A DNA stretch of 64,000 nt from JAGNHB01 sp964436005 (GTDB lineage Bacteria; Acidobacteriota; JAAYUB01): NCBI GenBank assembly GCA_964436005.1, contig CAYTBK010000007.1, positions 1 through 64,000 on the forward strand, written 5' to 3'. Shown here one piece after another: positions 51,597 through 60,976 of this stretch. The translations under genes were made by a program, and so were the position numbers. The notes below the pieces were generated by a model. The model did not search any database and was not told the origin of the DNA. It saw only the letters and a list, made by a program, of their open reading frames with translations. Within the stretch, counting starts at the first letter, position 1, and every line of letters starts with the position of its first letter.

Positions 51597-52766
51597 TCAG
51601 TACGTCTGGAGCAGGAGGGTGTACTCGGCCGGGTACGAACCGGACTTCGGGGTTCCCGTGACCCGGATGAAGAAATTCCCCGTGCGGTTGGCGGTGTAGG
51701 TGAAATCCTGGTCCCCGTACCCCCAGAGCGAGGTGCCCGTCGTCAGGACGCTGCCCACGTCGTCGAGAAGGTCGAGATAGACGTCCTGGTCGGAGACGAC
51801 GCCGAAAATGCGGTCCAGCAGGCAGGCCGTGATGGTCTGCCCGTTCTGCAGCGGAACCACGAAAAAGTCGTCGTCCGTCGTCTGGCAGAAGGAACCCGTG
51901 GCCATGGCCGGCAGGGACCCGATCGGATCGGCCGTGTTCAAGGAATTGTTCGGTTCCTGTTCGAACTTGGTTTCGTGGATCTGGTCCGTGCGCGGAGACG
52001 AGGGGATGGAGGTGAAAACCGTCCGGTCAGGATGGCTTGTCGTGCGGATGGCCATCAGGCAGAAAGTGTGTCTGGAATAGAAGTTGACAATGTCCTTGTA
52101 CGGTCCCAGTTCCGGGAAGAGCAACCGCAGGTAGTTGGCCGCCTGTCCTCTTGCCGGGATGCTGATGTTCTGGTCCACAGGGCCCTGGCCGGTGTACACC
52201 CGGGCCGTGACGATGATGGGCTCCGAGTTCGGGTTGGCGATGCCGAAGGACATGTCGGTGTTCAGTCCGGGCAGCGGATCGTCGTTGCGGACCACGGCCT
52301 CGACGTAGGTGTCGGTCGCCGGACGGGTCGGCGGGACAGAGACTTCGAACTCCATGGGCGGGTCGGGGGTGTCGGTGAGGTAGATGCCGTAACTGCAGCT
52401 TACCACGTACAAAGGCTTTTCGGAACGGATCCAGGCCCAGCCCATGCCGAGGTTCCCGGACCCTGTGGACATGCAGGTGACTGTTTGGTCTTGAAAATCC
52501 CCGTAGAACGAAGTGTTCGTCCCGTTCAGCGAGAGCATTTCCTCGCTGGACATGGTGATGGAGAGCGGGTTCCCGTCGGCCGCAAAAAAGTAGATCCAAA
52601 CGTCCCCATCCCCCGAGATGGTGAAACGGGTTCGGTAGGAAACGTTCCCGTACGTACCGAAGGCGACTTGCGGGAAGATGTAGTCGTTGATGGCCATGGC
52701 GGCGTCGGACACCCCGGCGAAAAGAAGGAAGGACAGGAGGATGGTGCGGATCGACAATCGTCTCAT
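51597..52766 (-). CDS. Secreted protein with C-terminal PPC domain
   Basis: The 389-residue protein has a signal peptide (R-R-L-S-I-R-T, then a hydrophobic run to A-M-A near residue 25). The middle, about 30-260, is a beta-rich domain I do not recognise, with R-F-T-I-S-G-D-G-D-V-W-I-Y-F-F. The last 115 residues match a bacterial pre-peptidase C-terminal (PPC) domain: E-Q-E-P-N-N-S-L-N-T-A-D, D-D-D-F-F-V-V-P and a final Y-T-L-L-L-Q-T-Y strand. PPC domains often target or stabilise secreted enzymes, but no enzyme domain is visible here. AAGGAGG precedes the ATG at 52766. Confidence 0.72.
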   Translation of the reverse strand: MRRLSIRTILLSFLLFAGVSDAAMAINDYIFPQVAFGTYGNVSYRTRFTISGDGDVWIYFFAADGNPLSITMSSEEMLSLNGTNTSFYGDFQDQTVTCMSTGSGNLGMGWAWIRSEKPLYVVSCSYGIYLTDTPDPPMEFEVSVPPTRPATDTYVEAVVRNDDPLPGLNTDMSFGIANPNSEPIIVTARVYTGQGPVDQNISIPARGQAANYLRLLFPELGPYKDIVNFYSRHTFCLMAIRTTSHPDRTVFTSIPSSPRTDQIHETKFEQEPNNSLNTADPIGSLPAMATGSFCQTTDDDFFVVPLQNGQTITACLLDRIFGVVSDQDVYLDLLDDVGSVLTTGTSLWGYGDQDFTYTANRTGNFFIRVTGTPKSGSYPAEYTLLLQTY

Positions 52767-52868
52767 GGTGCCTCCTTGATCTTCGGAAGCCCGTTCCGGG
52801 CGGGCGAAGACGAAACTCCGCATTCTGCGTGCACTCCCCTGTCGCCCGAAAGGCTGCCGGTTTCCTCC

Positions 52869-52897
52869 ATCATGACCGTGAACGCTCAATCCGTCAA
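52869..52897 (-). promoter_or_regulatory. Promoter of the PPC-domain gene
   Basis: TTGACG (52892-52897) and CATGAT (52869-52874), 17-base spacer, minus strand, about 100 bases upstream of the ATG at 52766. The rest of the 52767-53113 gap carries the leader of the divergent kinase gene; I see no good plus-strand promoter and no gene. Confidence 0.45.
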
Positions 52898-53113
52898 CCT
52901 GTATTTGCCAGTGCAACCGGTGGGATTTGCCGGCCGTCGGACTCCTTTTCGTTGTATGATTCGCCTCGTCGCAGAGCGGGTTTCCCCCCTCTTCTCCAGG
53001 CCTGGCCGGGTTGGAATCGCGACCGGCGACGTCCCGAGGGCGGTGCGCCTTTTGAGCGATGCGTCAGCGAGGGTTCAGTGAGTTTGTTGAATACTCGAGG
53101 CGGAAGATTTCGT

Positions 53114-56100
53114 ATGAGGCCGCTTGATATCCATGCGGGGCGCGGTATGTATTCATGGGCAGTCCGATTGTCCGTTGCGATATTGGCTTGCCTTTGCCTG
53201 CAGGCCGGGGCGGCCGATCCGCAGGCCTGGATTCGTTTCCGGAACATCGGGGTGGAGGACGGACTGCCCGAAAACAGCCCCCGAATACTGCTGCAGGACC
53301 GGATCGGCTTCCTGTGGATTGGAACGCAGAACGGTTTGCTTCGCTATGACGGGACGCGCTACAAGATCTTCAAGCCGGACCCGGACAACAAGAGACATAT
53401 GCGGGGAAGAAGCGTCAGCGCCCTGGCGGAAGGCCTCGGGGAGAGGCTCTGGATCGGGACGGAGGCAGGCCTGGAGATGCTTGACCGAAAGACGGGCAAG
53501 TTCACCCATTACCCCATCGACTCCGGCAGGGTGGAAGCTTTCAGCAACAAGCCTTTTGGCATCGTGGAGGACGAATCCGGGAAAGTCTGGGTCGTGACGG
53601 AAGGGCTCAACCTGGAGCGGCTGGATCAGGAAACGGGCAAGGTGGTCCGTTTCCGCCACCGGGCCAGCGACCCCTCTTCGCTGGACAGCGATATCGTTCC
53701 TTCCAGGCATTGCATTTACAAGGACCCCACCGGGAGAATCTGGGTTGGCACGCAAAAAGGAGTCAGCCTCTTCGACCCGGCGACAGAAGGCTTCCGGCGT
53801 ATTCGCACGATGAAACTGCCCAACGGGATCGGATGCGTGAATTTCCTGCAGGCGTCCCGACGGTTTCCGGGCGCTTTTTGGGCGGGCACAGCGGGCAACG
53901 GACTGTTCCTCATCCAGCCCGATGCAGGTGAGAAACCATTTCTGGTGTGGCAGTTTTCGATACAGGACCGGAACTCGTTCCGGGCTGCGGCCAACTGGGT
54001 TTTCGGTTTGCTGGAGGATCGGGCCGGGAATGTCTGGCTGGCCACGTCGGATGGCCTGTACCGTTTCGATCCGGCTTCCGGCGTGTCCCGGGCGGTCGCC
54101 CAGGCCAATGTGGGGGCGAACCAGGAAAACGCCTTCATCGGCCCCTTCCTGGAAGACCTGCACGGGAACATCTGGTTCCGGACGGTCTCGGCCAAGGCCG
54201 TCTGCCGGTTCTCGCCCGCGAGCGGGGCACTGGTGGTGCTGGACGGGTCCGAAACGGACAACACTGGGTTTCGTGTCGGCAACCGGATCTTCGACATGCT
54301 GGTGGACAAGGGAGGCGCCCTCTGGATCGGAACCTGGGTGGGCGGCCTGAACATGATGGATCCCACCCAGCAGAGGTTTCCGGGCCTGCAAGGCTCCGCG
54401 GGCGGACGGCCCGGGTTGGCCGCCGACAACGTCCGAAGCTTGTGCTGCGACCGGGAGAACCTGTGGATCGGGACGAGCGCCGGGCTGGATTGCCAGAACC
54501 TGGCAAACGGAGAGATCCGGCACAACGTTCTGGCGCCCCCGGGAAATGACGCGTCCATCAATGCCGTCCGCTGCCTGGCCGCGGATGCGGCCGGGAAAAT
54601 ATGGGTGGGCGGTTCGAACGGCATTTCGGTCATCGCGCCGGGATCCAAACAGATGCAGCGGTTTGTCCACCGGGAGCCGGTTCTTCCCCCTTCGTTTTTC
54701 CCGCGGCTGGACGAACTGCTGCGGGGGAAGGCTCGCGCTGCCGGGATCCTCACCGTTGGCGATGGCGCCAACCTGGCGGCGCCGTTTTCCTTGACGGCCC
54801 CTACCGCCATGCTGGTCGTTTGTACCGGGGAAGGGGCAACGGAACTGGTGGACCGCGGCTGGCTGGAAGGCGCACAGGGGCGCGTGCTGTGGAACATGAA
54901 GCCCGAAAACACCTTTCCTGCCGGCGGCGATGAGCAGAACCGCTTGTCTTTTGCCGTGGTGCGACTGGCTGCGGGGAACTACACGCTCCGCTACCGCAGC
55001 AACACGGCGCATTCGGCCTTCGGGTGGCGGAGAAAACTGCCCGACCGGCCCGACTTGTGGGGCATCCAGGCCCTGACTCTCACGCCCGCCCAGGAGAAGG
55101 TGTTTTCCTCCCTGCTGTCCGCGCGGAATACGAACAGCCTCTCCCACAATTATGTGCGGGCCATTCTGCCCGACCATCAGGGAAACATCTGGGCCGGGAC
55201 GTTGTACGGCCTGAATCGTCTGAACCCGGCCACCGGGGAGGTTCGCCGATACTATGGCGAAAACGAGAACCCTGCGAGTCTCGGCGATTCCAACATCACC
55301 TGCATCTACGAGGACAGCGCGGGTTCCTTGTGGGTCGGGACGAACGACGGCGGGTTGAGCCGGTTCCGGCCGGAAACGGACGATTTCGAGCGGTATCTGC
55401 CCAAGCATTGCATCCTGTCCATCCAGGAGGACCATTCCGGGCACTTCTGGCTGGGCACGTACGAATTGGGTCTTTGCCTGCTGGACAGAAGGACGGGCGC
55501 CACCAAGTATTTTTCCGAGCGCGACGGCCTGTGCAGCGACCTGGTGACGGGGAACGTGCCGGACAGGGAGGGCTTCCTGTGGCTCGGCACGTCGCGGGGC
55601 CTGTCCCGCTTCGACCCGGCCCGCCAGATTTTCAAGAATTACAGCGTGGTGGATGGCAAAACGGTCAACGACACCGTCCAGACCATGTTGCAGCTGCCGG
55701 ACGGGACGATCTGTCTGGGCGGAAAGAAAGGGCTGAACCGTTTCCGGCCGTCGGAGCTGCAGGACAATCCCAACCCGCCCGCCGTGGCGTTGATCGGGTT
55801 CCGGCTTTTCGGCGAAATGGTCCGACCCGAGCCGAACGGCCCTTTGCGGGAGGACATCTCCATCGCCGAAGAAATCGTTTTGCCCTGGCACCAGAACAAT
55901 ATTTCATTCGAATTTGCCGCGCTGCACTTCAGCGCGCCGGAGAAAAACAGCTACGCATACATGCTGCACGGGATGGACAAGGCCTGGATCCATTGCGGGG
56001 CGGAACGGACGGCCAATTACACCAATCTCGATCCGGGCACCTATACTTTCCAGGTCAAGGCGGCCAACTGCGACGGTGTTTGGAACGAGAAAGGCAGATC

Positions 56101-57061
56101 CATCCGGATCGTCATCACTCCCCCTTTCTGGCGAACGATCTGGGCCTACCTGCTGTACGCCGCCCTGATCGTGGGCGGCGCCTGGGGGGTTTACCACCTC
56201 CGGGTCTGGAAGCTCAAAGAGAATGAATGGCGGTTGTCCAACCTCGTCGACCTGCGCACATACCAGTTGTCCAAGGCCAACGAGAAGCTCCAGGAAGCCA
56301 ACACGGAACTGGAGACGTACGCCGGGCGGCTGGCCAAAACCAATACCGAGCTGGAGAAAGCGAATCAGCTCAAGACGGATCTGCTCCAGATGGCGGCCCA
56401 TGACCTGAAGAACCCCCTGACCGCCATCATCGGGTTCACGGATCTTCTGAAAGCCAAGTGCGGTCATGACGCAAAGGCGAAGACGGGCCTGGATGTCATC
56501 GGGGATTCCGCCGACCGCATGTTCCACCTGATCACCGAACTGCTCGAAACGGCGGCCATCGAGGACGGGCGCCTGGTTCTGAAGACGGAAACCGTTGACA
56601 TGGCGGAGCTTGCCGAGGCCAGTTGCCAATTGGTCAGGCCTTCGGCCGCAAACAAGAACCAGGAGTTGACCCTGGAAGCCGAGGCGGCCTGCCTGGTGAA
56701 CGGGGATGAGGGCATTCTCCGGCAGGTGATGGACAATCTCATCGGCAACGCGGTCAAGTATTCCCCGCTGGGAAAAAACATCTGGGTATCCGTCCGGAAA
56801 AGGGGCGGGGAAGCGTGGCTGGAAGTGCGTGACGAGGGCCCCGGCCTGACGGAAACGGACAAGAAGAGGGTTTTCGGGAAATTCCAGAAACTCTCCGCCC
56901 AGCCGACGGGGAACGAGTCCAGCACGGGCCTGGGCCTGTCTATCGCCAAGGGGCTGGTGGAGCTTCACGGCGGGAGACTCTGGGCGGAAAGCGAAGCCGG
57001 GAATGGGGCTTCTTTTTTCATTGCGATCCCCCTCGTGCCCATCCGCCAGGAAGATGCCTGA
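53114..57061 (+). CDS. Sensor histidine kinase with two-component-regulator propeller
   Basis: The 1315-residue protein begins with a signal anchor (about 12-36). A large propeller region of Reg_prop repeats follows (F-L-W-I-G-T-Q, R-I-W-V-G-T-Q, I-W-A-G-T-L), interrupted at about 525-660 by a non-propeller insert. Then come a Y_Y_Y domain (about 924-1000), a membrane helix (1005-1030), a short coiled coil (1042-1090), HisKA with His1096 in A-A-H-D-L-K-N-P, and an ATPase domain (D-N-L-I-G-N-A-V-K-Y-S; D-E-G-P-G-L-T; G-L-G-L-S-I-A). Unlike the kinase at 24825-28742 it has no receiver and no PAS. GGAAG lies seven bases before the ATG. No dedicated response regulator is adjacent. Confidence 0.9.
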   Translation: MRPLDIHAGRGMYSWAVRLSVAILACLCLQAGAADPQAWIRFRNIGVEDGLPENSPRILLQDRIGFLWIGTQNGLLRYDGTRYKIFKPDPDNKRHMRGRSVSALAEGLGERLWIGTEAGLEMLDRKTGKFTHYPIDSGRVEAFSNKPFGIVEDESGKVWVVTEGLNLERLDQETGKVVRFRHRASDPSSLDSDIVPSRHCIYKDPTGRIWVGTQKGVSLFDPATEGFRRIRTMKLPNGIGCVNFLQASRRFPGAFWAGTAGNGLFLIQPDAGEKPFLVWQFSIQDRNSFRAAANWVFGLLEDRAGNVWLATSDGLYRFDPASGVSRAVAQANVGANQENAFIGPFLEDLHGNIWFRTVSAKAVCRFSPASGALVVLDGSETDNTGFRVGNRIFDMLVDKGGALWIGTWVGGLNMMDPTQQRFPGLQGSAGGRPGLAADNVRSLCCDRENLWIGTSAGLDCQNLANGEIRHNVLAPPGNDASINAVRCLAADAAGKIWVGGSNGISVIAPGSKQMQRFVHREPVLPPSFFPRLDELLRGKARAAGILTVGDGANLAAPFSLTAPTAMLVVCTGEGATELVDRGWLEGAQGRVLWNMKPENTFPAGGDEQNRLSFAVVRLAAGNYTLRYRSNTAHSAFGWRRKLPDRPDLWGIQALTLTPAQEKVFSSLLSARNTNSLSHNYVRAILPDHQGNIWAGTLYGLNRLNPATGEVRRYYGENENPASLGDSNITCIYEDSAGSLWVGTNDGGLSRFRPETDDFERYLPKHCILSIQEDHSGHFWLGTYELGLCLLDRRTGATKYFSERDGLCSDLVTGNVPDREGFLWLGTSRGLSRFDPARQIFKNYSVVDGKTVNDTVQTMLQLPDGTICLGGKKGLNRFRPSELQDNPNPPAVALIGFRLFGEMVRPEPNGPLREDISIAEEIVLPWHQNNISFEFAALHFSAPEKNSYAYMLHGMDKAWIHCGAERTANYTNLDPGTYTFQVKAANCDGVWNEKGRSIRIVITPPFWRTIWAYLLYAALIVGGAWGVYHLRVWKLKENEWRLSNLVDLRTYQLSKANEKLQEANTELETYAGRLAKTNTELEKANQLKTDLLQMAAHDLKNPLTAIIGFTDLLKAKCGHDAKAKTGLDVIGDSADRMFHLITELLETAAIEDGRLVLKTETVDMAELAEASCQLVRPSAANKNQELTLEAEAACLVNGDEGILRQVMDNLIGNAVKYSPLGKNIWVSVRKRGGEAWLEVRDEGPGLTETDKKRVFGKFQKLSAQPTGNESSTGLGLSIAKGLVELHGGRLWAESEAGNGASFFIAIPLVPIRQEDA

Positions 57062-57193
57062 CCACAACCTCGCGATCGGGGAAGAGGCCATTTTTACGGG
57101 ACAATTTGTGATAAAAGTCATTGGAAGACAGCGGCAACGGTAATATCATGATGTTGCGTGCGGAAAGGCGTTGCTGTGCCTTGGAGGTGGGAT

Positions 57194-58678
57194 ATGGAAC
57201 CAGGAAGCGGAGGTCTCGAGTACGGGGCGGCATCGATGGACATCGGTACGCTTGTCGCTTCTGTGGAAAAAGTGCAGAGCGAAGTGCTGCGCGGCAACGT
57301 GGTCGAAGCGATCCAGACTCTCTTCCGCATGAAGAAATCGGGGCTCCAGGTGGATTTTTCCGCCTTGCAGGAGGTCCTCGACATCCCCAACTACGTCAAG
57401 CACCTGTTCGATGAGACGAACATCGGCGACGCCGTGACGGCGACGAAGTGTCTGGCCGCGCTGAAGGGCCTCCACCTCGACGTCGATTCCAGGCAGATCG
57501 ATTATGTCCGTTACAAGAAAATGTCGATGCTCGGCAATGCCAGCGCCGAAGAGCACGCCATGACGGCTCGGCCCGAGTTCCGGTCCCTGATCATGGTGCT
57601 GCGGTCGTTTCACGTCATCGTGGGCGATTTCCGGGAGTGTTCCGTCCATTCGGCGGACGAGGGGGTTTCCTGCCAGGAGGAGATCACCCTGCGCTTTCCC
57701 AACCTGTCTTTCCGGGACACGTTTTTGCAGACGGCCTTCCGGGTGGCCCTGGAACACGATCTGAACTTCACCTGGGAAAACCGCGCCTCCATTTTCAACC
57801 AGGACATGACTGGGCACATCGGGTGGTTTGTCCGCCACGCGGGCAAGGAGATAAGCAGCGAAGCCATGCTGGTGCTGAAAAAGCGCTTTGACCGCTTCAT
57901 CAATGCGCTGGTGGCGGAAGTGGAGCATTTCGGCTTTCTCCGCTGCATCATGCCGGAAGGTTCGCTGGACCACATGAAGAAAATCATCTTTTCCCGGGAC
58001 ACGGCCGTGGCTTCCCAGATCTGCTCTGCCTTGTCCGACCGGAATGCGGTCGGGGTGCACGATCTCGACACACTCCTTTCCTGGTTCGCGGACGCCGACA
58101 ACGGGGTTTCCGCCTTCGTCTTCCACCTTTCCATCCGGGACTTCGACGTCATCCAGGCCATGGTGAACTTCAAGCTGATGCGGGACAAGGTAGGCCCCCC
58201 GTTCATTGTTCTGGCGGAAGACCCATTTTTCCTGGTCATGAAAGATCCCTTTCACCTTTTCTCGGGCTGCGAGTTTCTCCAGCTCTTTTCTCCCGAGGCG
58301 GTGTCCCAAATTTCCGCCACCATCGTCAAGACGGCGGCGTGCCGGCGGCGGTTTGTCCGGATCCCCGTGGACATCCGCTGCCACGCCAACTTGCGCACGC
58401 GCTCGGAGCACACGAGGGTGACCCCGGTCAGCCCGGCGGGCGCCTTCCTCAAAACACACAAGGCGATTCCCGTTTTTGCCCCGGCGGAAATCCACCTGTA
58501 CGATCCGGAATCCGGCTTTGAGGAGACCATTGTCGGAAACGTCATCTACAACCAGCGCGGCGGGTCGGCGGTGCGTTTCGACAACGTGATCTCTTTCGAA
58601 AAATTCAAGCAGCTGAGGGCGATGACCCTTTCCCGGCACCGTCGGGTCGTGGACACCTTCCAGCGCTCCGTTCTTTGA
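57194..58678 (+). CDS. PilZ-like domain protein with unknown N-terminal region
   Basis: The 494-residue protein ends in a PilZ-like barrel (about 385-485). It has R-R-R-F-V-R (the RxxxR loop) and V-S-P-A-G-A-F-L, where the usual [D/N]xSxxG has lost its acid, so c-di-GMP binding is uncertain. Residues about 280-375 have an alternating hydrophobic pattern like a degenerate receiver domain. Residues 1-270 are not recognised; they include two helical segments and V-L-R-S-F-H-V-I-V-G-D-F. No membrane span or signal is present. GGAGG lies six bases before the ATG. A link to surface motility or polysaccharide control is inference. Confidence 0.68.
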   Translation: MEPGSGGLEYGAASMDIGTLVASVEKVQSEVLRGNVVEAIQTLFRMKKSGLQVDFSALQEVLDIPNYVKHLFDETNIGDAVTATKCLAALKGLHLDVDSRQIDYVRYKKMSMLGNASAEEHAMTARPEFRSLIMVLRSFHVIVGDFRECSVHSADEGVSCQEEITLRFPNLSFRDTFLQTAFRVALEHDLNFTWENRASIFNQDMTGHIGWFVRHAGKEISSEAMLVLKKRFDRFINALVAEVEHFGFLRCIMPEGSLDHMKKIIFSRDTAVASQICSALSDRNAVGVHDLDTLLSWFADADNGVSAFVFHLSIRDFDVIQAMVNFKLMRDKVGPPFIVLAEDPFFLVMKDPFHLFSGCEFLQLFSPEAVSQISATIVKTAACRRRFVRIPVDIRCHANLRTRSEHTRVTPVSPAGAFLKTHKAIPVFAPAEIHLYDPESGFEETIVGNVIYNQRGGSAVRFDNVISFEKFKQLRAMTLSRHRRVVDTFQRSVL

Positions 58679-58747
58679 CCCCGGCGACGCGGCTTCCTTT
58701 GTAATATATTGAAGCAACAATTTATTGCATTGATTGCCCGGCATGAT

Positions 58748-58779
58748 TTGTCGTGCTTCCCCCGAATTCCTGGTATAAA
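58748..58779 (+). promoter_or_regulatory. Extended -10 promoter of the 176-residue secreted protein gene
   Basis: TGG-TATAAA (TATAAA at 58774-58779) makes an extended -10. A TTGTCG lies 20 bases upstream (58748-58753), too far for a good -35. An AT-rich stretch (58700-58735) precedes it. Confidence 0.45.
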
Positions 58780-58851
58780 ATCGACCGTGCCAAATCCGCT
58801 CTTCCCCCCGTGGCCTGCCGGCCGGGAGAAGAGATCAAATGAGGTGGTTAC

Positions 58852-59382
58852 ATGAAGAAAGTCAGGTTCTTGCTTCTATTCGGCGTGTGTGTGCTGCTGA
58901 CCTTGCCCGTTCTTTCGCAGGGGGCGGATGTTCGGCAGCAGCTTTTCCTCATCAGCCAGGCAGTTGGGGCAGGAACGAAAATTGGCGTGATCTGCCAGGT
59001 GTCGACGAACGCCGCGGCCGTTCAGAGCCTGATGGTTTCGTCGAAGGCCTACCGCGTCGAACTGCTCTTTTTCGATGCGAAGACCATCCAGGACGTCGAG
59101 AAAGGTTTCGTGTCCCTGCTCCCGAAAGGGATTCGGGCGGTCATCGTCATCCCCGACAATTGTGCCGGGAGCAAGAACGGCATCGGGATTCTGGCCGGAA
59201 AATGCAAGGGAGCCAAGATCCCCCTGTTCGGCACCATGCCGAACGCCTTGGCCCTGGGCGCCCTGGCCACGGTGTCCAAAGCAGGCGACGGTTCACTGAA
59301 ACTCATCGTCAGCAAAGCCAAAATGGCCGAATGGGGAGTCCAGTTCAAACCGGAAGTGCAGGGGAAAATGGAGCTGCAATAG
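58852..59382 (+). CDS. Small secreted protein, ABC-substrate-binding-like half
   Basis: The 176-residue protein has a signal peptide (1-24, ending S-Q-G-A). The mature part resembles one lobe of ABC-type substrate-binding proteins of the PF04392 kind (I-R-A-V-I-V-I-P-D-N; I-P-L-F-G-T-M-P-N-A-L-A-L-G-A-L). Only about half the normal length is present, and no permease or ATPase gene is near. It could be a stand-alone periplasmic binding lobe. It has its own extended -10 promoter and a strong terminator. Confidence 0.65.
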   Translation: MKKVRFLLLFGVCVLLTLPVLSQGADVRQQLFLISQAVGAGTKIGVICQVSTNAAAVQSLMVSSKAYRVELLFFDAKTIQDVEKGFVSLLPKGIRAVIVIPDNCAGSKNGIGILAGKCKGAKIPLFGTMPNALALGALATVSKAGDGSLKLIVSKAKMAEWGVQFKPEVQGKMELQ

Positions 59383-59408
59383 CCGATGGTCCCATTCGGC
59401 AAGGTTCC

Positions 59409-59437
59409 GGGGGAGTTGCTGCGGCAACTCCCCTTTT
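59409..59437 (+). terminator. Rho-independent terminator
   Basis: Perfect ten-pair stem GGGGAGTTGC / GCAACTCCCC with a TGCG loop, followed by TTTT (59434-59437). It ends the 176-residue gene; the hairpin would also lie just past the rimO stop on the other strand, but without a T-run. Confidence 0.85.
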
Positions 59438-59438
59438 G

Positions 59439-60770
59439 CTATGAGATGAGTTCTGCCGTGAAATCGTAATCGAGTGAACGCTTCAGCCTGGCCTGGACGA
59501 ATCGTCCCGGCGAAAGCGTTTCCACGGCGCCCTCCGTCAGGTAGACCACGCCGTCCACATCCGGCGCCTGACCTTCGGTCCTGGCCTGGACCAGGAAATC
59601 GGCATCGTCGCGGATGCCGTCGACGACGACCTGGACCACCTTCCCCCGGTTCTCGCGCTGCTTTTTTCGAATGATTCCCAACTGCAGACGCATCAGCCTG
59701 TCGCGACGCTTTTCCGCCTCCCGGCTGTCGACCTGGCCATCCAGCTCGCTGGCGGGGGTGCCTTCCTCGTCGGAATAGGCGAAAACGCCCAGATTGTCGA
59801 GAGCTGCGTCCTTCACGAACTGCACGAGCCTCCGGAAAGCCTCCGGCGTTTCGCCGGGGAAGCCGACGATGAGGGAGGACCGGAGAGCCAGGCCGGGCAG
59901 GGCGGATCTGGCCTTCTCGATGAGCGAAAGATACAGCTCGGCGTCGCCGCGTCTCCCCATCCTGGCCAGAATGTCCGCATCGGCATGCTGGAAAGGTATG
60001 TCCAGGTAGCGGCATATGTTGCGGGAGGAGGCGATCGCCGCCAGGAGTTCCTCGCTGATTTCCGAGGGATACGCGTACATGAGCCGCAGCCAGTATTCGC
60101 CGCCGAGAGAACCCAGGCGCTTCAGCAAGGGCACGATGGCGTTGCGTTCGCCGCGGTCGCGGCCGAAGGAGGTCGTGTCCTGGCCGATGAGGATCAGTTC
60201 CTTGACGCCTTCCTGCAGCAACCGCTCCGCTTCCCGGACGATGTCGTCGCCGGCCCGGCTGCGCAGTTTCCCGCGTATGGCCGGGATGGCGCAGAAAGTG
60301 CAGCGGTGGGAGCAGCCGTCCGCTATCTTCAGGTAGGCGATGTGAGCGGGCGTGACCCGACGCCGGGGCGTAGCGAAAGTGGGCAGGAAAGGGGGATCGT
60401 CGATGCGGACCGACCGCCCTCCTGAGGTCTCGATGGCTTCGCAGATCCGGCCCAGATCATTGACGCCGAGGATGGCGTCGATCTCCGGGATGTCGCTCGA
60501 GAGCACGCTTGCGTACCGCTGCGCCAGGCAACCGGTGACCACCACTCGCAGGGCTGGGTTGGTCTCCTTCTGACGGACTGCCTCGAAGACGGCGTCGAGA
60601 GATTCTTCCTTGGCGCTTTGGATGAACCCGCAGGTGTTGACGATGGCGACGTCGGCGTTGTCGGGCAGATCTGTCAGTTCATGCCCGGCCTGGGCCAGGA
60701 GGCCCGCCATGATTTCCGTATCCACCAGGTTTTTCGGGCAGCCCAGGCTTCGAATGTATATTTTTTTCAT
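59439..60770 (-). CDS. rimO: Ribosomal protein S12 methylthiotransferase RimO
   Basis: The 443-residue radical-SAM enzyme attaches a methylthio group to an Asp of ribosomal protein S12. The N-terminal UPF0004 domain starts I-R-S-L-G-C-P-K-N (Cys11) and has N-T-C-G-F-I and G-C-L-A-Q-R-Y. The radical-SAM cluster motif is C-S-H-R-C-T-F-C. A C-terminal TRAM domain ends the protein. L-G-C-P-K-N and the Y-L-D-I-P-F-Q-H segment favour RimO over MiaB. The ATG at 60770 has GAGG nine bases upstream; an ATG three codons earlier is possible. Confidence 0.95.
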   Translation of the reverse strand: MKKIYIRSLGCPKNLVDTEIMAGLLAQAGHELTDLPDNADVAIVNTCGFIQSAKEESLDAVFEAVRQKETNPALRVVVTGCLAQRYASVLSSDIPEIDAILGVNDLGRICEAIETSGGRSVRIDDPPFLPTFATPRRRVTPAHIAYLKIADGCSHRCTFCAIPAIRGKLRSRAGDDIVREAERLLQEGVKELILIGQDTTSFGRDRGERNAIVPLLKRLGSLGGEYWLRLMYAYPSEISEELLAAIASSRNICRYLDIPFQHADADILARMGRRGDAELYLSLIEKARSALPGLALRSSLIVGFPGETPEAFRRLVQFVKDAALDNLGVFAYSDEEGTPASELDGQVDSREAEKRRDRLMRLQLGIIRKKQRENRGKVVQVVVDGIRDDADFLVQARTEGQAPDVDGVVYLTEGAVETLSPGRFVQARLKRSLDYDFTAELIS

Positions 60771-60823
60771 TGAATTCATCCTCGAAAAATTCCGTTCCTG
60801 CATCCTTGCCCGGAAGGCAGCGT

Positions 60824-60852
60824 ATTATAGCGGGGCGGCGAGGGATTCCCAA
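60824..60852 (-). promoter_or_regulatory. Promoter of rimO
   Basis: TTGGGA (60847-60852) and a perfect TATAAT (60824-60829) on the minus strand, 17-base spacer. A divergent promoter starts at 60865. Confidence 0.7.
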
Positions 60853-60864
60853 GCACTACATTGC

Positions 60865-60893
60865 TTGATTATTATCGGCATGAAGGGTAAAAT
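60865..60893 (+). promoter_or_regulatory. Promoter of the DUF1573 operon
   Basis: TTGATT (60865-60870) and TAAAAT (60888-60893), 17-base spacer, about 85 bases before the ATG at 60977. Confidence 0.6.
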
Positions 60894-60976
60894 CGCATAT
60901 TTTGGACGACCTTGGCAGCTGGCGATACCCACGCTGCCTCTTCGCGCGAAGCTACTGTCTTTCCTTGGGAGGAAAC

